Below the pieces are notes generated by a model. It saw nothing but the letters and a program-made list of their open reading frames with translations, made no database searches and was not told the origin of the DNA. The translations under genes were made by a program, and so were the position numbers. Below, piece by piece: positions 8,749 to 14,992 of a DNA stretch of 15,494 nucleotides; position 1 is the first letter of the stretch, and each line of letters begins with the position of its first letter. The stretch is from CAYONQ01 sp964405375 (lineage in GTDB: Bacteria > Planctomycetota > Phycisphaerae > Sedimentisphaerales > Anaerobacaceae), in NCBI GenBank assembly GCA_964405375.1, contig CAYONQ010000070.1, positions 1 through 15,494 of the forward strand. The letters run 5' to 3'.

Positions 8749-10071
8749 TCATTTGGCCTTGAGTGCCTGGTAGCCGTAGTGTGCGAACAAATGGTCGAGT
8801 ATCACCATAGCAGTGTAGTTCTCGGCAACCGGCCATATACGGCCCACGATTGTGGCATCGCGTCTGGTGATAGCGGCCAGCTCCTTGTTCTGCAAAGTGT
8901 ACTTATCAATCGTTTTCTGCGGCTTATCAATCGTCGGCGTCGGCTTGACAGTCAGCCGAACGATAATGGGCTGGCCGGTAGAAAGCCCGCCTGTAATACC
9001 GCCTGCGTTATTTGACTCGAAGATGACCTTGCCTTTTTCGGCGTGCATCTGGTCGTTGTTTTCGCTTCCGGTCATATCCTTGACGGCAAATCCGGCGCCG
9101 ACCTCGACGCCCTTGACGGCGCCGATGCCGAGCATTTTGCCCAGCTCGGCGTCGAGCTTATAGAATACCGGCTCGCCGAGCCCGATGGGGACTCCGGTTA
9201 CGACGACCTCAACCACGCCGCCGGATGAATCTCCCGTGGCACTTATCTTGCTGGATTCCTCGAGCATTGCATTGGCGGAATTCATATCCGGGCAGTTTAC
9301 TATGTGATGGACGCCGTATTTTTTTGCGATTTCATCGGGTTTGAGCTTTGGGGCTTTATTGCGGATAGCGTCGATTTCGTTTTCAATCTCGGCTAAGATT
9401 CTGGTTTTTTCCAGGAACCGCATATCCATCGTTATCCGGTTTTTCACGTAGATTTCCTGATAGAAGGGGTCGAGGTCCCGCCGCATTCTTTTATATTCGT
9501 TGGTGTATTTAAAGGCCGACTCGACGGCGACATCGGGACATCGCACACCGGCAAGCTCCTTGATATAAGAGCATACGTCGATACCGCATTTTTTTAGTGT
9601 TTTTTTGGCGACGTAGCCGGCGGCGACGATGGTGGAGGTGTAGCGTCCGCTGAATAAACCCGCCCCGATGGCATCGTCGTCGGGGCCGTATTTTATGAAT
9701 GAGGCGTATGATGCGTGGCCGGGACGAGGCGTGCGGTTGGTGTCCTGGTACTGCTTGATGTGAATGAAATGGCGGTCGAGATTGGGAATCAGGATTGTCA
9801 GCGGCGTGCCGTTGGTGTGGTTCATATTTGCGGCGTTTTCGATTGTGTCTGCTGCGTTCAGGCCGGAATAGATAATCGGCAGGTCGGGCTCTTTTCTGGG
9901 TGAGCTTAATTCGTCTGCGCCCGGCTTTCGTAAAAGCAAATCGCCGTAAATTTCCTGCTCGGCAAGCAGCATCCCCGGCGGGGTGCCCTGTATTACAGCG
10001 GTCAGGCCTTCCTGATAGGAGCCGCCGGCAACGGTTACCTGAAAAAATCGTCCTAATGAACAGCCAATCAT
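8749..10071 (-). CDS. aroC: Chorismate synthase, divergent, with altered active-site motifs and an insertion
   Basis: Chorismate synthase converts EPSP to chorismate with reduced FMN in the cytoplasm. Family signatures are clear: 'SSPRKEPD' (56-63), 'RPGHASY' (116-122), 'GVPIGLGEPVF' (293-303), 'GIGAVKGVEVGAGF' (315-328), 'SNNAGGITGGLSTGQP' (353-368) and 'PVAENYTAMVILDHL' (414-428). Odd points: the N-terminal GESHG motif, which carries one catalytic His, reads G-G-S-Y-Q (16-20). The usual RETAxRVA motif reads R-Y-T-S-T-I-V-A (143-150). The RHDP motif reads R-R-D-A (403-406). The second conserved His (119) and the Asp (405) are kept. At 440 residues it is longer than the usual 350-400, owing to a charged, helix-prone insertion at about 195-250. 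AGGAG sits just before the ATG, in the 13 nt gap after aroA, indicating an operon. The family is certain; standard activity is likely from context but not shown. Confidence 0.88.
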   Translation of the reverse strand: MIGCSLGRFFQVTVAGGSYQEGLTAVIQGTPPGMLLAEQEIYGDLLLRKPGADELSSPRKEPDLPIIYSGLNAADTIENAANMNHTNGTPLTILIPNLDRHFIHIKQYQDTNRTPRPGHASYASFIKYGPDDDAIGAGLFSGRYTSTIVAAGYVAKKTLKKCGIDVCSYIKELAGVRCPDVAVESAFKYTNEYKRMRRDLDPFYQEIYVKNRITMDMRFLEKTRILAEIENEIDAIRNKAPKLKPDEIAKKYGVHHIVNCPDMNSANAMLEESSKISATGDSSGGVVEVVVTGVPIGLGEPVFYKLDAELGKMLGIGAVKGVEVGAGFAVKDMTGSENNDQMHAEKGKVIFESNNAGGITGGLSTGQPIIVRLTVKPTPTIDKPQKTIDKYTLQNKELAAITRRDATIVGRIWPVAENYTAMVILDHLFAHYGYQALKAK

Positions 10072-10084
10072 TTTATTTCTCCTG

Positions 10085-11362
10085 TTATTTTAGTTCCATA
10101 TCTGCGCCGATGCTTTTCATTAGCTTTACATAATCGGGAAAAGTAACATTGATTGCTTCGGCGGTATCGATACTGGTTCGACCGTCTAAATTTAATCCTG
10201 CCAGCGATAATGCCATTACAATTCGATGGTCGCTGCTGCCGTTCAATTCGGCTGGTTTGACTCTGCCGGGCCGTATTATAAGCCCGTCGGGCAATTCTTC
10301 AACATCTACAGCCATTTTTTTAAGTTCCTCGGCCATAGACTTAATCCGGTCGGTCTCTTTGCCCCGTGCCTGTTCGACATTTACGAGTCGTGTTTGGCCT
10401 TCGGCAAAAGCGGCGGTAACGGCCATAGCAGGCAGTGCGTCGGGTGTCTTGTTCATATCTATTTCGACACCTTTAAGCGGCGCCGCCTTGATGGTTACCG
10501 AATTAGCGATGATGGTGATATCGGCGCCCATCGCCTTTAGATAATCGACCACGGCCTTGTCCGGCTGACTGTCTGAGAAATCCAGTCCCAGTAGGGTCAG
10601 CTCATCTGCGGTGAGGCAGGCGGCGCAGAGAAAGAACGTGGCACTGGAGAAATCGGCGGGGATTATCGCATCGAAGGGTTTGTAGCTTTGGCCTGCCTTG
10701 ATTTTGAATTTGCGCATATTTTCATTTTCGTACTCTATTGTTTGTTTATCGAGCCAGTCGAGCGTCATCTGCACATAGCCGGGTTCGTTTAGCAGCGTAA
10801 CATCTATCTCGGTGTCCTCGGCTGCCAGAGGCGAGCACAACAGCAGGCTGGATAGATACTGGCTGGTAGATGCGACGATAGCGGTCTTTCCGCCTGCAAG
10901 TTTGCCGGTTACCCGGACTGGTGGCTTGCCGTTGTTGTTGACGCTGACGCATTTTGCACCGAGCTTGCCCAGGGCGTCCATCAGAGGCCCGACGGGCCGG
11001 GTTCGGATTTGCTCATCGCCGGTGAGAGTTGTGGTTTGGCCGGCTCGGGCCAGAGCGGCTGATCCCATCCCGATACGCAGCGTTGTTCCGGAATTGCCCA
11101 CATCGATGTTCTTTTGCGGTGCGGTAATTTGTCCGCCTGCGCCGGTTACTTTCCAGATTGTCGAATCTGACGTATCGATTTGTGCGCCTAAAGCCCGGTA
11201 ACAATCGACCGCACTTTGGGTATCGCTCGATACCAGCGGCTTGCGGATGATGCTTTGACCGGCGGCCAGCGAGCCGATTGCAGCGGCACGAATAGTGTGA
11301 GATTTAGAGCCGGGAATTACCACCGTGCCCTTCAGCCGGGATTTTCTTACAATCAATTTCAT
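10085..11362 (-). CDS. aroA: 3-phosphoshikimate 1-carboxyvinyltransferase (EPSP synthase)
   Basis: This enzyme joins shikimate-3-phosphate and PEP to make EPSP, the substrate of the aroC product encoded next. Its 425 residues are the normal family length. Visible motifs are 'PGSKSHTIRA' (17-26; Lys20, Ser21, Arg25), 'GNSGTTLR' (89-96), 'RTRPVGPLMDAL' (120-131), 'SQYLSSLL' (167-174), 'TPDALPAM' (306-313, with the Asp expected as a catalytic residue), 'GKETDRI' (334-340) and 'SSDHRIVMAL' (376-385). These span both halves of the two-domain fold, so the gene looks intact. The ATG fits the family N-terminus, but no good Shine-Dalgarno precedes it; four GCAATACG octamers lie upstream instead. The stop is 13 nt before aroC. 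The 'GNSGTTLRI' form is the variant seen in Bacillus and Staphylococcus enzymes, not the E. coli form. Confidence 0.96.
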   Translation of the reverse strand: MKLIVRKSRLKGTVVIPGSKSHTIRAAAIGSLAAGQSIIRKPLVSSDTQSAVDCYRALGAQIDTSDSTIWKVTGAGGQITAPQKNIDVGNSGTTLRIGMGSAALARAGQTTTLTGDEQIRTRPVGPLMDALGKLGAKCVSVNNNGKPPVRVTGKLAGGKTAIVASTSQYLSSLLLCSPLAAEDTEIDVTLLNEPGYVQMTLDWLDKQTIEYENENMRKFKIKAGQSYKPFDAIIPADFSSATFFLCAACLTADELTLLGLDFSDSQPDKAVVDYLKAMGADITIIANSVTIKAAPLKGVEIDMNKTPDALPAMAVTAAFAEGQTRLVNVEQARGKETDRIKSMAEELKKMAVDVEELPDGLIIRPGRVKPAELNGSSDHRIVMALSLAGLNLDGRTSIDTAEAINVTFPDYVKLMKSIGADMELK

Positions 11363-11368
11363 AATATC

Positions 11369-11469
11369 GTATTGCGTATGTCTTTCTGCGTATTGCGGAT
11401 TGTACTTTTACCAGAAATAGCGGGGAATTGAAAGAGGTTTTTTAATTCGTATTGCGTCGTGCGTATTGC
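11369..11469. repeat. Four copies of CGTATTGC (GCAATACG on the minus strand)
   Basis: Identical octamers at 11369-11376, 11389-11396, 11449-11456 and 11462-11469, mostly in the longer context GCGTATTGCG. The two pairs have start-to-start spacings of 20 and 13 nt. They lie immediately upstream of the aroA start codon. They could be a dispersed intergenic repeat or a multi-site binding region; the sequence does not decide. Confidence 0.8.
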
Positions 11470-11488
11470 GTGATGTGGGTCGGATTTT

Positions 11489-11504
11489 GCCTTGCCGGCG
11501 AGGC
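11489..11504. repeat. 16-bp near-perfect palindrome
   Basis: GCCTTGCC followed at once by GGCGAGGC, with one mismatch that would be a G-U pair in RNA. There is no T-run next to it. Role unknown; it may be part of the same intergenic repeat as the octamers. Confidence 0.5.
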
Positions 11505-11563
11505 GGTGGCAGCGGTATTTCAGTTAAAAACTATGAATTAAGGAATCAGGACTATCCTGTGTA

Positions 11564-13291
11564 TTATTCTGGCGAATGCTTTATGTGATTTAGGAAGATT
11601 TGCAGGTCGCCGGCGTCGATTGTGCCGTTGTTGTTGATGTCGCCGAGCAGGAAACTATCAGGTGTTTTTATGCTGGTCAGCCAGTTATCGAGCAGAACGA
11701 TAATGTCCGAATCGTCTGCAACGCCGTCTGAATTCAGGTCATACCAGAGGATATTGTCGGTATCCTGCCTGTTGCTGACATTCCAGGCGAGGGCGTAGTG
11801 TTGCGTTTTATTCGGCCGGTTCGGCTCGTCAGCATCGTTGTATGAAACGACAATCTCGTAATTAGTATAGTTGGCGTCTGCAGCGGCGTAGATATGCTCG
11901 ACGTTATCGACGCCGCTATCGCTGTAATCGAGCAGATAGTTGTTGCTGCGGTTCTCTGTGTCGATTGCCCACAGTTCCAGCCGAAGGTCGGCGTCTTTTG
12001 CCGGTATTGCTTCAAAGGGATAGGCGCTGTTGTAATGTTTGTTCCAGACAACGGTGGCGGTAATGAATTTGTCCGCTGGTTCTGTGAGAGCGACTTTGTA
12101 GGTATTTTGCGTATTATCGTTTTTGTCTAATTGGTTCAGGTCCCAGCCGATTGCCGCCGCTTCAGACGGCTTGTTTGGGCCTGCGATTAGATGTTTGTAA
12201 GCGCTGACGGCGTCTAACAGCCCCGCTCCCTGAACGTAGTCCAGCGGCACGGAGTGGTCGTCGTCTTTTGAGAGGATGCCTTTGTGCCAGTAGGGCGGTT
12301 TCCTGGCCGAGTTTAGCAGGATGGCCTTTATTACGCAGTTTCCGCCGTTTGGTGAGACGGCGTCAGCAAGATTGGTGTCCTGTTTGGCCTTCTGAACCAG
12401 CAGGCCGATTGTCCCTGTGACTGTCGGGGTGGAGAAGCTCGCCCAGCTTCCGGTCGGTTCGTAGCGGTTAGGTTCTTGTGCATCGGCGGCCAGGCAATTA
12501 CCGGGTGCGACGATGTCGGGTTTGCATCGGCCGTCCGCAGTCGGGCCGGCGCTGGAATGCTGGGGATACGTCAGTGAGAAATTTGCCAGGTCGTCGCCGT
12601 TTACGGCATCAACCACGCCGACTCCGATGACGTTCGCTGATGCGGCGGGATAAAGGACAGGGTCGTGAGCGGACGAGCCGTTTCCTATACCGGCCACAAC
12701 GACAGTGCCGTGATGCTCGGCCAATGATTCGATGCCTCTTGTCCACCAATCCTCGAACTGGCTGCCGATGCCGGCGGTTACAATATCTGCATCGGGCGGT
12801 GAGTGGGGATATACGTTGTTGATTAAGAAGTGCCAGAATTCATAGATGTCGGCCTGGGCGTGCGGTGTTGCGCCTTGGTAATGGAATTGTCCTAATTGCT
12901 GATTGGAGGCGTTGGGGTCTTCGCCAAAGAGTATAGAGCAGATGGCTGTCGAGTGAGGTGAGATGCCCGCCGGCAGTTCGCCCTGGTCGTGAAAGCCGAA
13001 TTGCCTGTTTGCGAAGCAGTTGTGCGCTGTGTTCGGCCGGTAATCGTTTTGCGGTTCACCGTCGGTATAGGTAACGCTTCGGCAGATAACGGCGAATTTG
13101 GCGCCGGCACCTGTCAGGTTTGGCTCTATCTGTCTTAAGGCGTAGATTCCGGCGTAATCCAGCGCCTGCGGCTGAAGTGTCTTTTCTGCCGGCTTATCTT
13201 CGGTTGCTGCGGCGGTTTGTGTAGGCCCCAAGAGAGCAACGATACAAACCACCAGTCCGATTACAAGAATTTTCGATGTACTGTAACTCAT
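11564..13291 (-). CDS. Secreted subtilase-like (S8) protein with C-terminal dockerin-like pair; catalytic Asp apparently replaced
   Basis: A 575-residue exported protein of the subtilisin fold. An N-terminal hydrophobic segment (about 8-28) is a signal peptide. S8 landmarks: His113 ('SPHSTAICSILFG', for HGTHVAG), Asn204 ('VVVAGIGN'), 'CKPDIVAPG' (256-264) and Ser285 ('WASFSTPTVTG', for GTSMATPHVAG). Where the Asp motif 'VAVIDTG' is expected, the sequence is 'FAVICRSVTY', so Cys70 takes the Asp position. Residues about 395-505 look like a beta-sandwich after the protease domain. Two calcium-loop motifs follow ('DLNSDGVADDSD' at 518-529 and 'DINNNGTIDAGD' at 551-562), typical of a dockerin type I-like tail. 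GGAG lies 7 nt before the ATG. A short leader ORF ends directly at the start, and a sigma-70-type promoter lies about 100 nt upstream. It may be inactive, or use another acid. Confidence 0.88.
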   Translation of the reverse strand: MSYSTSKILVIGLVVCIVALLGPTQTAAATEDKPAEKTLQPQALDYAGIYALRQIEPNLTGAGAKFAVICRSVTYTDGEPQNDYRPNTAHNCFANRQFGFHDQGELPAGISPHSTAICSILFGEDPNASNQQLGQFHYQGATPHAQADIYEFWHFLINNVYPHSPPDADIVTAGIGSQFEDWWTRGIESLAEHHGTVVVAGIGNGSSAHDPVLYPAASANVIGVGVVDAVNGDDLANFSLTYPQHSSAGPTADGRCKPDIVAPGNCLAADAQEPNRYEPTGSWASFSTPTVTGTIGLLVQKAKQDTNLADAVSPNGGNCVIKAILLNSARKPPYWHKGILSKDDDHSVPLDYVQGAGLLDAVSAYKHLIAGPNKPSEAAAIGWDLNQLDKNDNTQNTYKVALTEPADKFITATVVWNKHYNSAYPFEAIPAKDADLRLELWAIDTENRSNNYLLDYSDSGVDNVEHIYAAADANYTNYEIVVSYNDADEPNRPNKTQHYALAWNVSNRQDTDNILWYDLNSDGVADDSDIIVLLDNWLTSIKTPDSFLLGDINNNGTIDAGDLQIFLNHIKHSPE

Positions 13292-13345
13292 TCACCTGCT
13301 CCACCGGTAGCGGCAAAACCCCAAAGGCAAAGTTGCCTCCCCCAC
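13292..13345 (-). CDS. Possible 17-codon leader peptide upstream of the second subtilase
   Basis: GTG at 13345 opens a 17-codon frame whose TGA (13294-13292) abuts the ATG of the subtilase, giving TGAATG. A perfect AGGAGG (13358-13353) lies 7 nt before the GTG, the best Shine-Dalgarno in the window. The peptide reads M-G-E-A-T-L-P-L-G-F-C-R-Y-R-W-S-R. A small inverted repeat (AGGCAA-AG-TTGCCT, 13325-13338) lies inside it. The layout suggests translational coupling or a leader control element. The peptide resembles no family I know, and a chance frame is possible. Confidence 0.4.
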   Translation of the reverse strand: MGEATLPLGFCRYRWSR

Positions 13346-13393
13346 TTGTCAACCTCCTAAGTGTGTAGTTTTCTGCCGTAAATTCTTGCTTCT

Positions 13394-13422
13394 ATGATAA
13401 CATAAATAAACCCCTTTTTCAA
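13394..13422 (-). promoter_or_regulatory. Sigma-70-type promoter for the second subtilase
   Basis: Read on the minus strand: TTGAAA (13422-13417), a 17-nt spacer, TATCAT (13399-13394). Each hexamer matches consensus at 5 of 6 positions and the spacing is ideal. Transcription would start near 13387 and give a leader of about 95 nt holding the AGGAGG and the 17-codon frame. Confidence 0.6.
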
Positions 13423-13625
13423 GTAAATTTTCAGATGATGGCCCATTTTGCAGGATTATATTGGGATTCAGGGGGAATAAATAGGATATCTGAATCCGCA
13501 AGAGGGTGAAGCACAGCTCTTTTAGGCCGATACAGTCAAAAAGTCCGGATTTTCTCAATTTGCGAAATCAAAATGAGAGCCAGCGGCCTGTAGGGTCCTG
13601 CTGGAGGTTATAAGGGGTGGTTATT
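13423..13625. other. Intergenic region with no convincing gene
   Basis: About 200 bp. The only structure seen is a loose inverted repeat (CCAGC at 13580-13584, GCTGG at 13600-13604). A minus-strand frame (13558-13349) crosses the subtilase promoter and has no family features, so I do not call it. Confidence 0.5.
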
Positions 13626-13709
13626 ATGCTGGCACGGGCTTTGCTCAACTGGATTATAGACAGACAATATGGCTTTGGCGGCAGGCGTGATGAACAAACA
13701 GGGCATTGA
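13626..13709 (+). CDS. Possible 27-residue small ORF
   Basis: ATG at 13626 is preceded by AAGGGG (13612-13617) at 8 nt and by GGAGG further up. The frame runs 27 codons to TGA. Its end reads 'YGFGGRRDEQTGH', and a diverged second copy of the GFGGRR stretch lies 414 nt downstream in an open frame without a start. A sigma-54 consensus overlaps its first codons; a transcript from that site would not contain the ATG, so the two readings compete. Function unknown. Confidence 0.3.
   Translation: MLARALLNWIIDRQYGFGGRRDEQTGH
13630..13645 (+). promoter_or_regulatory. Sigma-54 (RpoN) promoter, perfect consensus match
   Basis: TGGCACG (13630-13636), 4 nt, TTGCT (13641-13645) matches the TGGCACR-N4-TTGCW consensus at every position, with GG and GC separated by 10 nt. 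The start would fall near 13656, reading rightwards. The next confident plus-strand gene is the hemerythrin-like one at 14169, so the leader would be about 510 nt, or the site may drive a small RNA. Whether RpoN is present in this organism cannot be seen here. Confidence 0.5.
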
Positions 13710-13719
13710 AATCACTCGG
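13671..13719 (+). repeat. Imperfect direct repeat, copy 1 ('GFGGRR' element)
   Basis: A 49-nt stretch beginning GGCTTTGGCGGCAGGCG and ending GAAATCACTCGG. It aligns with 14085-14131 with a few substitutions and small gaps. In the frame of the small ORF at 13626, the first three differences between copies fall at codon third positions. A stem (ATCACT 13711-13716, AGTGAT 13727-13732) overlaps its end. Confidence 0.7.
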
Positions 13720-13776
13720 GTTGTTAAGTGATAGACAGCAACAGCGGCCGGAAACGCAACAAACAGTTTTATATTA

Positions 13777-13995
13777 TTAAGAGCTTTCTCCCAGCAGGCT
13801 GGGCTTGATAACCGAGAAAAACGGATTCACGTAAAGCGGCATTATCAGGCCCAGTGCGAAAGCCAGCACGGCCTTGCCGTGATAATGGTAAGCGGGCATT
13901 AAGATAAAGAATTCTATCCTCTTTTCCCCTGCTGGGTTTGGAGTTGTAACCACAGCCAACGACAAGCCCAGTATGAAAGCAGCCGCGGCTTTCAT
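13777..13995 (-). CDS. Possible 72-residue small membrane or secreted protein with an internal duplication
   Basis: The product has two hydrophobic segments (about 2-18 and 41-58) that are related: 'KAAAAFILGLSLAVVTTP' and 'KAVLAFALGLIMPLYVNP', offset by 39 residues. The Lys and second Leu codons at matching places differ only synonymously (AAA/AAG, TTG/CTG), which favours coding. The first segment could instead be a signal peptide. Against it, there is no clear Shine-Dalgarno before ATG 13995, and a 10-bp-stem hairpin covers the start codon. Similarity to the second copy continues a little upstream of the ATG, back to an in-frame TAG. I recognise no family. Confidence 0.4.
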   Translation of the reverse strand: MKAAAAFILGLSLAVVTTPNPAGEKRIEFFILMPAYHYHGKAVLAFALGLIMPLYVNPFFSVIKPSLLGESS

Positions 13996-13997
13996 AC
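13971..13997. repeat. Perfect 10-bp inverted repeat over the start codon of the 72-residue ORF
   Basis: GTATGAAAGC (13971-13980), 7-nt loop, GCTTTCATAC (13988-13997). In a minus-strand transcript the ATG would be buried in the stem. At the matching place in the second copy of the internal duplication there is another hairpin (CACGGC-CTT-GCCGTG, 13867-13881), so the stem may be part of the repeated unit. Confidence 0.7.
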
Positions 13998-14084
13998 CGC
14001 CGCGATAACAATAAACAATATTAGGGAAAACCTACCGTTTTCATTGATGAGTTTGAATAAGGCCTTAATTTCTTAACAAGGTCT

Positions 14085-14131
14085 GGTTTCGGAGGCAGGC
14101 GTAGTGAGGCATAGGTGATTTGAAATCTCGG
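14085..14131 (+). repeat. Imperfect direct repeat, copy 2 ('GFGGRR' element)
   Basis: Begins GGTTTCGGAGGCAGGCG and ends GAAATCTCGG. In the equivalent frame it reads 'LNFLTRSGFGGRRSEA' then stop, close to the end of the 27-residue ORF upstream. No start codon follows the preceding in-frame TAA (14058-14060), so as a gene it would be a remnant. It lies 38 nt upstream of the hemerythrin-like start, so it would be in that gene's leader. Confidence 0.65.
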
Positions 14132-14168
14132 TCTTACGAGCTGCATATTTTGGGGGAGGGAGCACAAA

Positions 14169-14936
14169 ATGGCAAATATATATGAAAACAACCAAACCCA
14201 GGCAGTAACACAACTCTTAAAACGAATCTATCAGGGCGAAGACCCGAAGCTGCTTCGTGGAGAGGCCGAGCAATTTATAACGAGTGTGCATCCTGAGGAT
14301 ATCGCCGCAGCGAAACAGAATCTAATCAACGAGGGTTATTCAGCTCAGGTTGTTCAGCATCTCTCGGCGACGTTTATGCTTATGGGAATACCTGAAGGCC
14401 GGAACGGCAATTGGGGGACATTGCTGCCTGCCAACCATCTCCTGCGGCTGGTGTTAGTCGAGCATGATTTAATTCGGTGTTTTCTCGCCGATTTGAATGA
14501 TGTTGTAGGTGCCATCCAGCAAATGGGCCATCTGACCGACGTCAGCTCGGAATTTCGCAAGCTTGCTCACATCATAGAGCATCTGAGTGTTATGAAGGAA
14601 CATATTGAGCGGGAAGAGGACGTTATCTTCCCATACCTGGGAAGGCATAGCCGGATTGGCTGCTGTCTGACCGTACAGGATGACCATATTAGCATCAGGG
14701 CCGAAATCGACAACCTTGTCGGCTTGACGGCATCATTCCACAAAATCGGCGTCGAACAATTTAAGGCCAGACTTACCACCATCACCCGGAATCTCTCTCA
14801 GATAATGCTGGTACATCTCTTTCAGGAAGATGAAATCCTCTATCCAATTGCCCTTGGGATAGTCGGCGATGCCAGGGTCTGGGAAAGGATGAAGGCCGTC
14901 TGTGATGAGATTGGCTACTGCGGCGTCCACATTTAA
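14169..14936 (+). CDS. DUF438/hemerythrin-like (HHE) di-iron protein
   Basis: A 255-residue cytoplasmic protein. Residues about 12-75 match the DUF438 type ('LLKRIYQGED', 'VHPEDIAAAKQNL', 'VVQHLSATFMLM'). Residues about 88-228 form a four-helix hemerythrin-like domain with candidate iron ligands His99 ('VEHDLI'), His138 ('EHL'), His145 with Glu149/Glu150 ('KEHIEREEDVIFPYL'), His173 ('DDHISIR') and His216 with Glu220 ('LVHLFQEDEILYPIA'). Such proteins bind O2 or NO, or act in redox and nitrosative-stress responses; the ligand here is unknown. Many DUF438 proteins continue into a C-terminal PAS domain, which is absent. GGAGGG (14155-14160) lies 8 nt before the ATG. A sigma-54 consensus lies about 510 nt upstream on the same strand. 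A phosphogluconolactonase gene follows after 56 nt. Confidence 0.88.
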   Translation: MANIYENNQTQAVTQLLKRIYQGEDPKLLRGEAEQFITSVHPEDIAAAKQNLINEGYSAQVVQHLSATFMLMGIPEGRNGNWGTLLPANHLLRLVLVEHDLIRCFLADLNDVVGAIQQMGHLTDVSSEFRKLAHIIEHLSVMKEHIEREEDVIFPYLGRHSRIGCCLTVQDDHISIRAEIDNLVGLTASFHKIGVEQFKARLTTITRNLSQIMLVHLFQEDEILYPIALGIVGDARVWERMKAVCDEIGYCGVHI

Positions 14937-14947
14937 CCAGGTTCCGG

Positions 14948-14976
14948 CGCCTGCGGGCATAGCAGGGCGGGTTTTT
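14948..14976 (+). terminator. Hairpin plus T5 between the hemerythrin-like gene and the phosphogluconolactonase gene
   Basis: CGCCTGC (14948-14954), loop of 7 nt, GCAGGGCG (14962-14969, one bulged G), then TTTTT (14972-14976). It starts 11 nt after the stop codon. This fits an intrinsic terminator or attenuator that could lower read-through into the next gene. Confidence 0.45.
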
Positions 14977-14992
14977 AGAAAGAGGTGCTGTT

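Larger units (their letters stand above)
11363..11563. other. Intergenic region between the second subtilase and aroA
   Basis: 201 bp between two minus-strand genes. A small hairpin (CAGGA, CTA, TCCTG at 11547-11559) lies just past the subtilase stop, with a T-run some 15 nt further on along the minus strand; this is a weak terminator candidate. A near-palindrome lies at 11489-11504 and the octamer repeats at 11369-11469. I see no convincing aroA promoter; TACAAT on the minus strand (the complement lies near 11401) lacks a good -35 at the right distance. Confidence 0.5.

Noticed and set aside
11070..11100. Glyphosate tolerance suggested by the GNSGTTLRI form of EPSP synthase
   Set aside because: This motif variant is ordinary in many bacterial EPSP synthases; tolerance cannot be read from it alone.
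13349..13558. 69-codon minus-strand ORF
   Set aside because: It runs across a good promoter and a ribosome site, lacks a start signal of its own and matches nothing recognisable.
13559..13572. FNR/CRP-like palindrome TTTG-N6-CAAA
   Set aside because: It does not fit the TTGAT-N4-ATCAA or TGTGA-N6-TCACA consensus, and its position relative to a start is unclear.
14058..14067. 10-bp palindrome TAAGGCCTTA upstream of the hemerythrin-like gene
   Set aside because: It is short and a palindrome of this size is expected by chance in a region this long.
13671..14131. The direct-repeat-bounded segment as an insertion sequence
   Set aside because: No transposase, terminal inverted repeats or target duplication is visible; the repeats are diverged and internal to ordinary spacer DNA.
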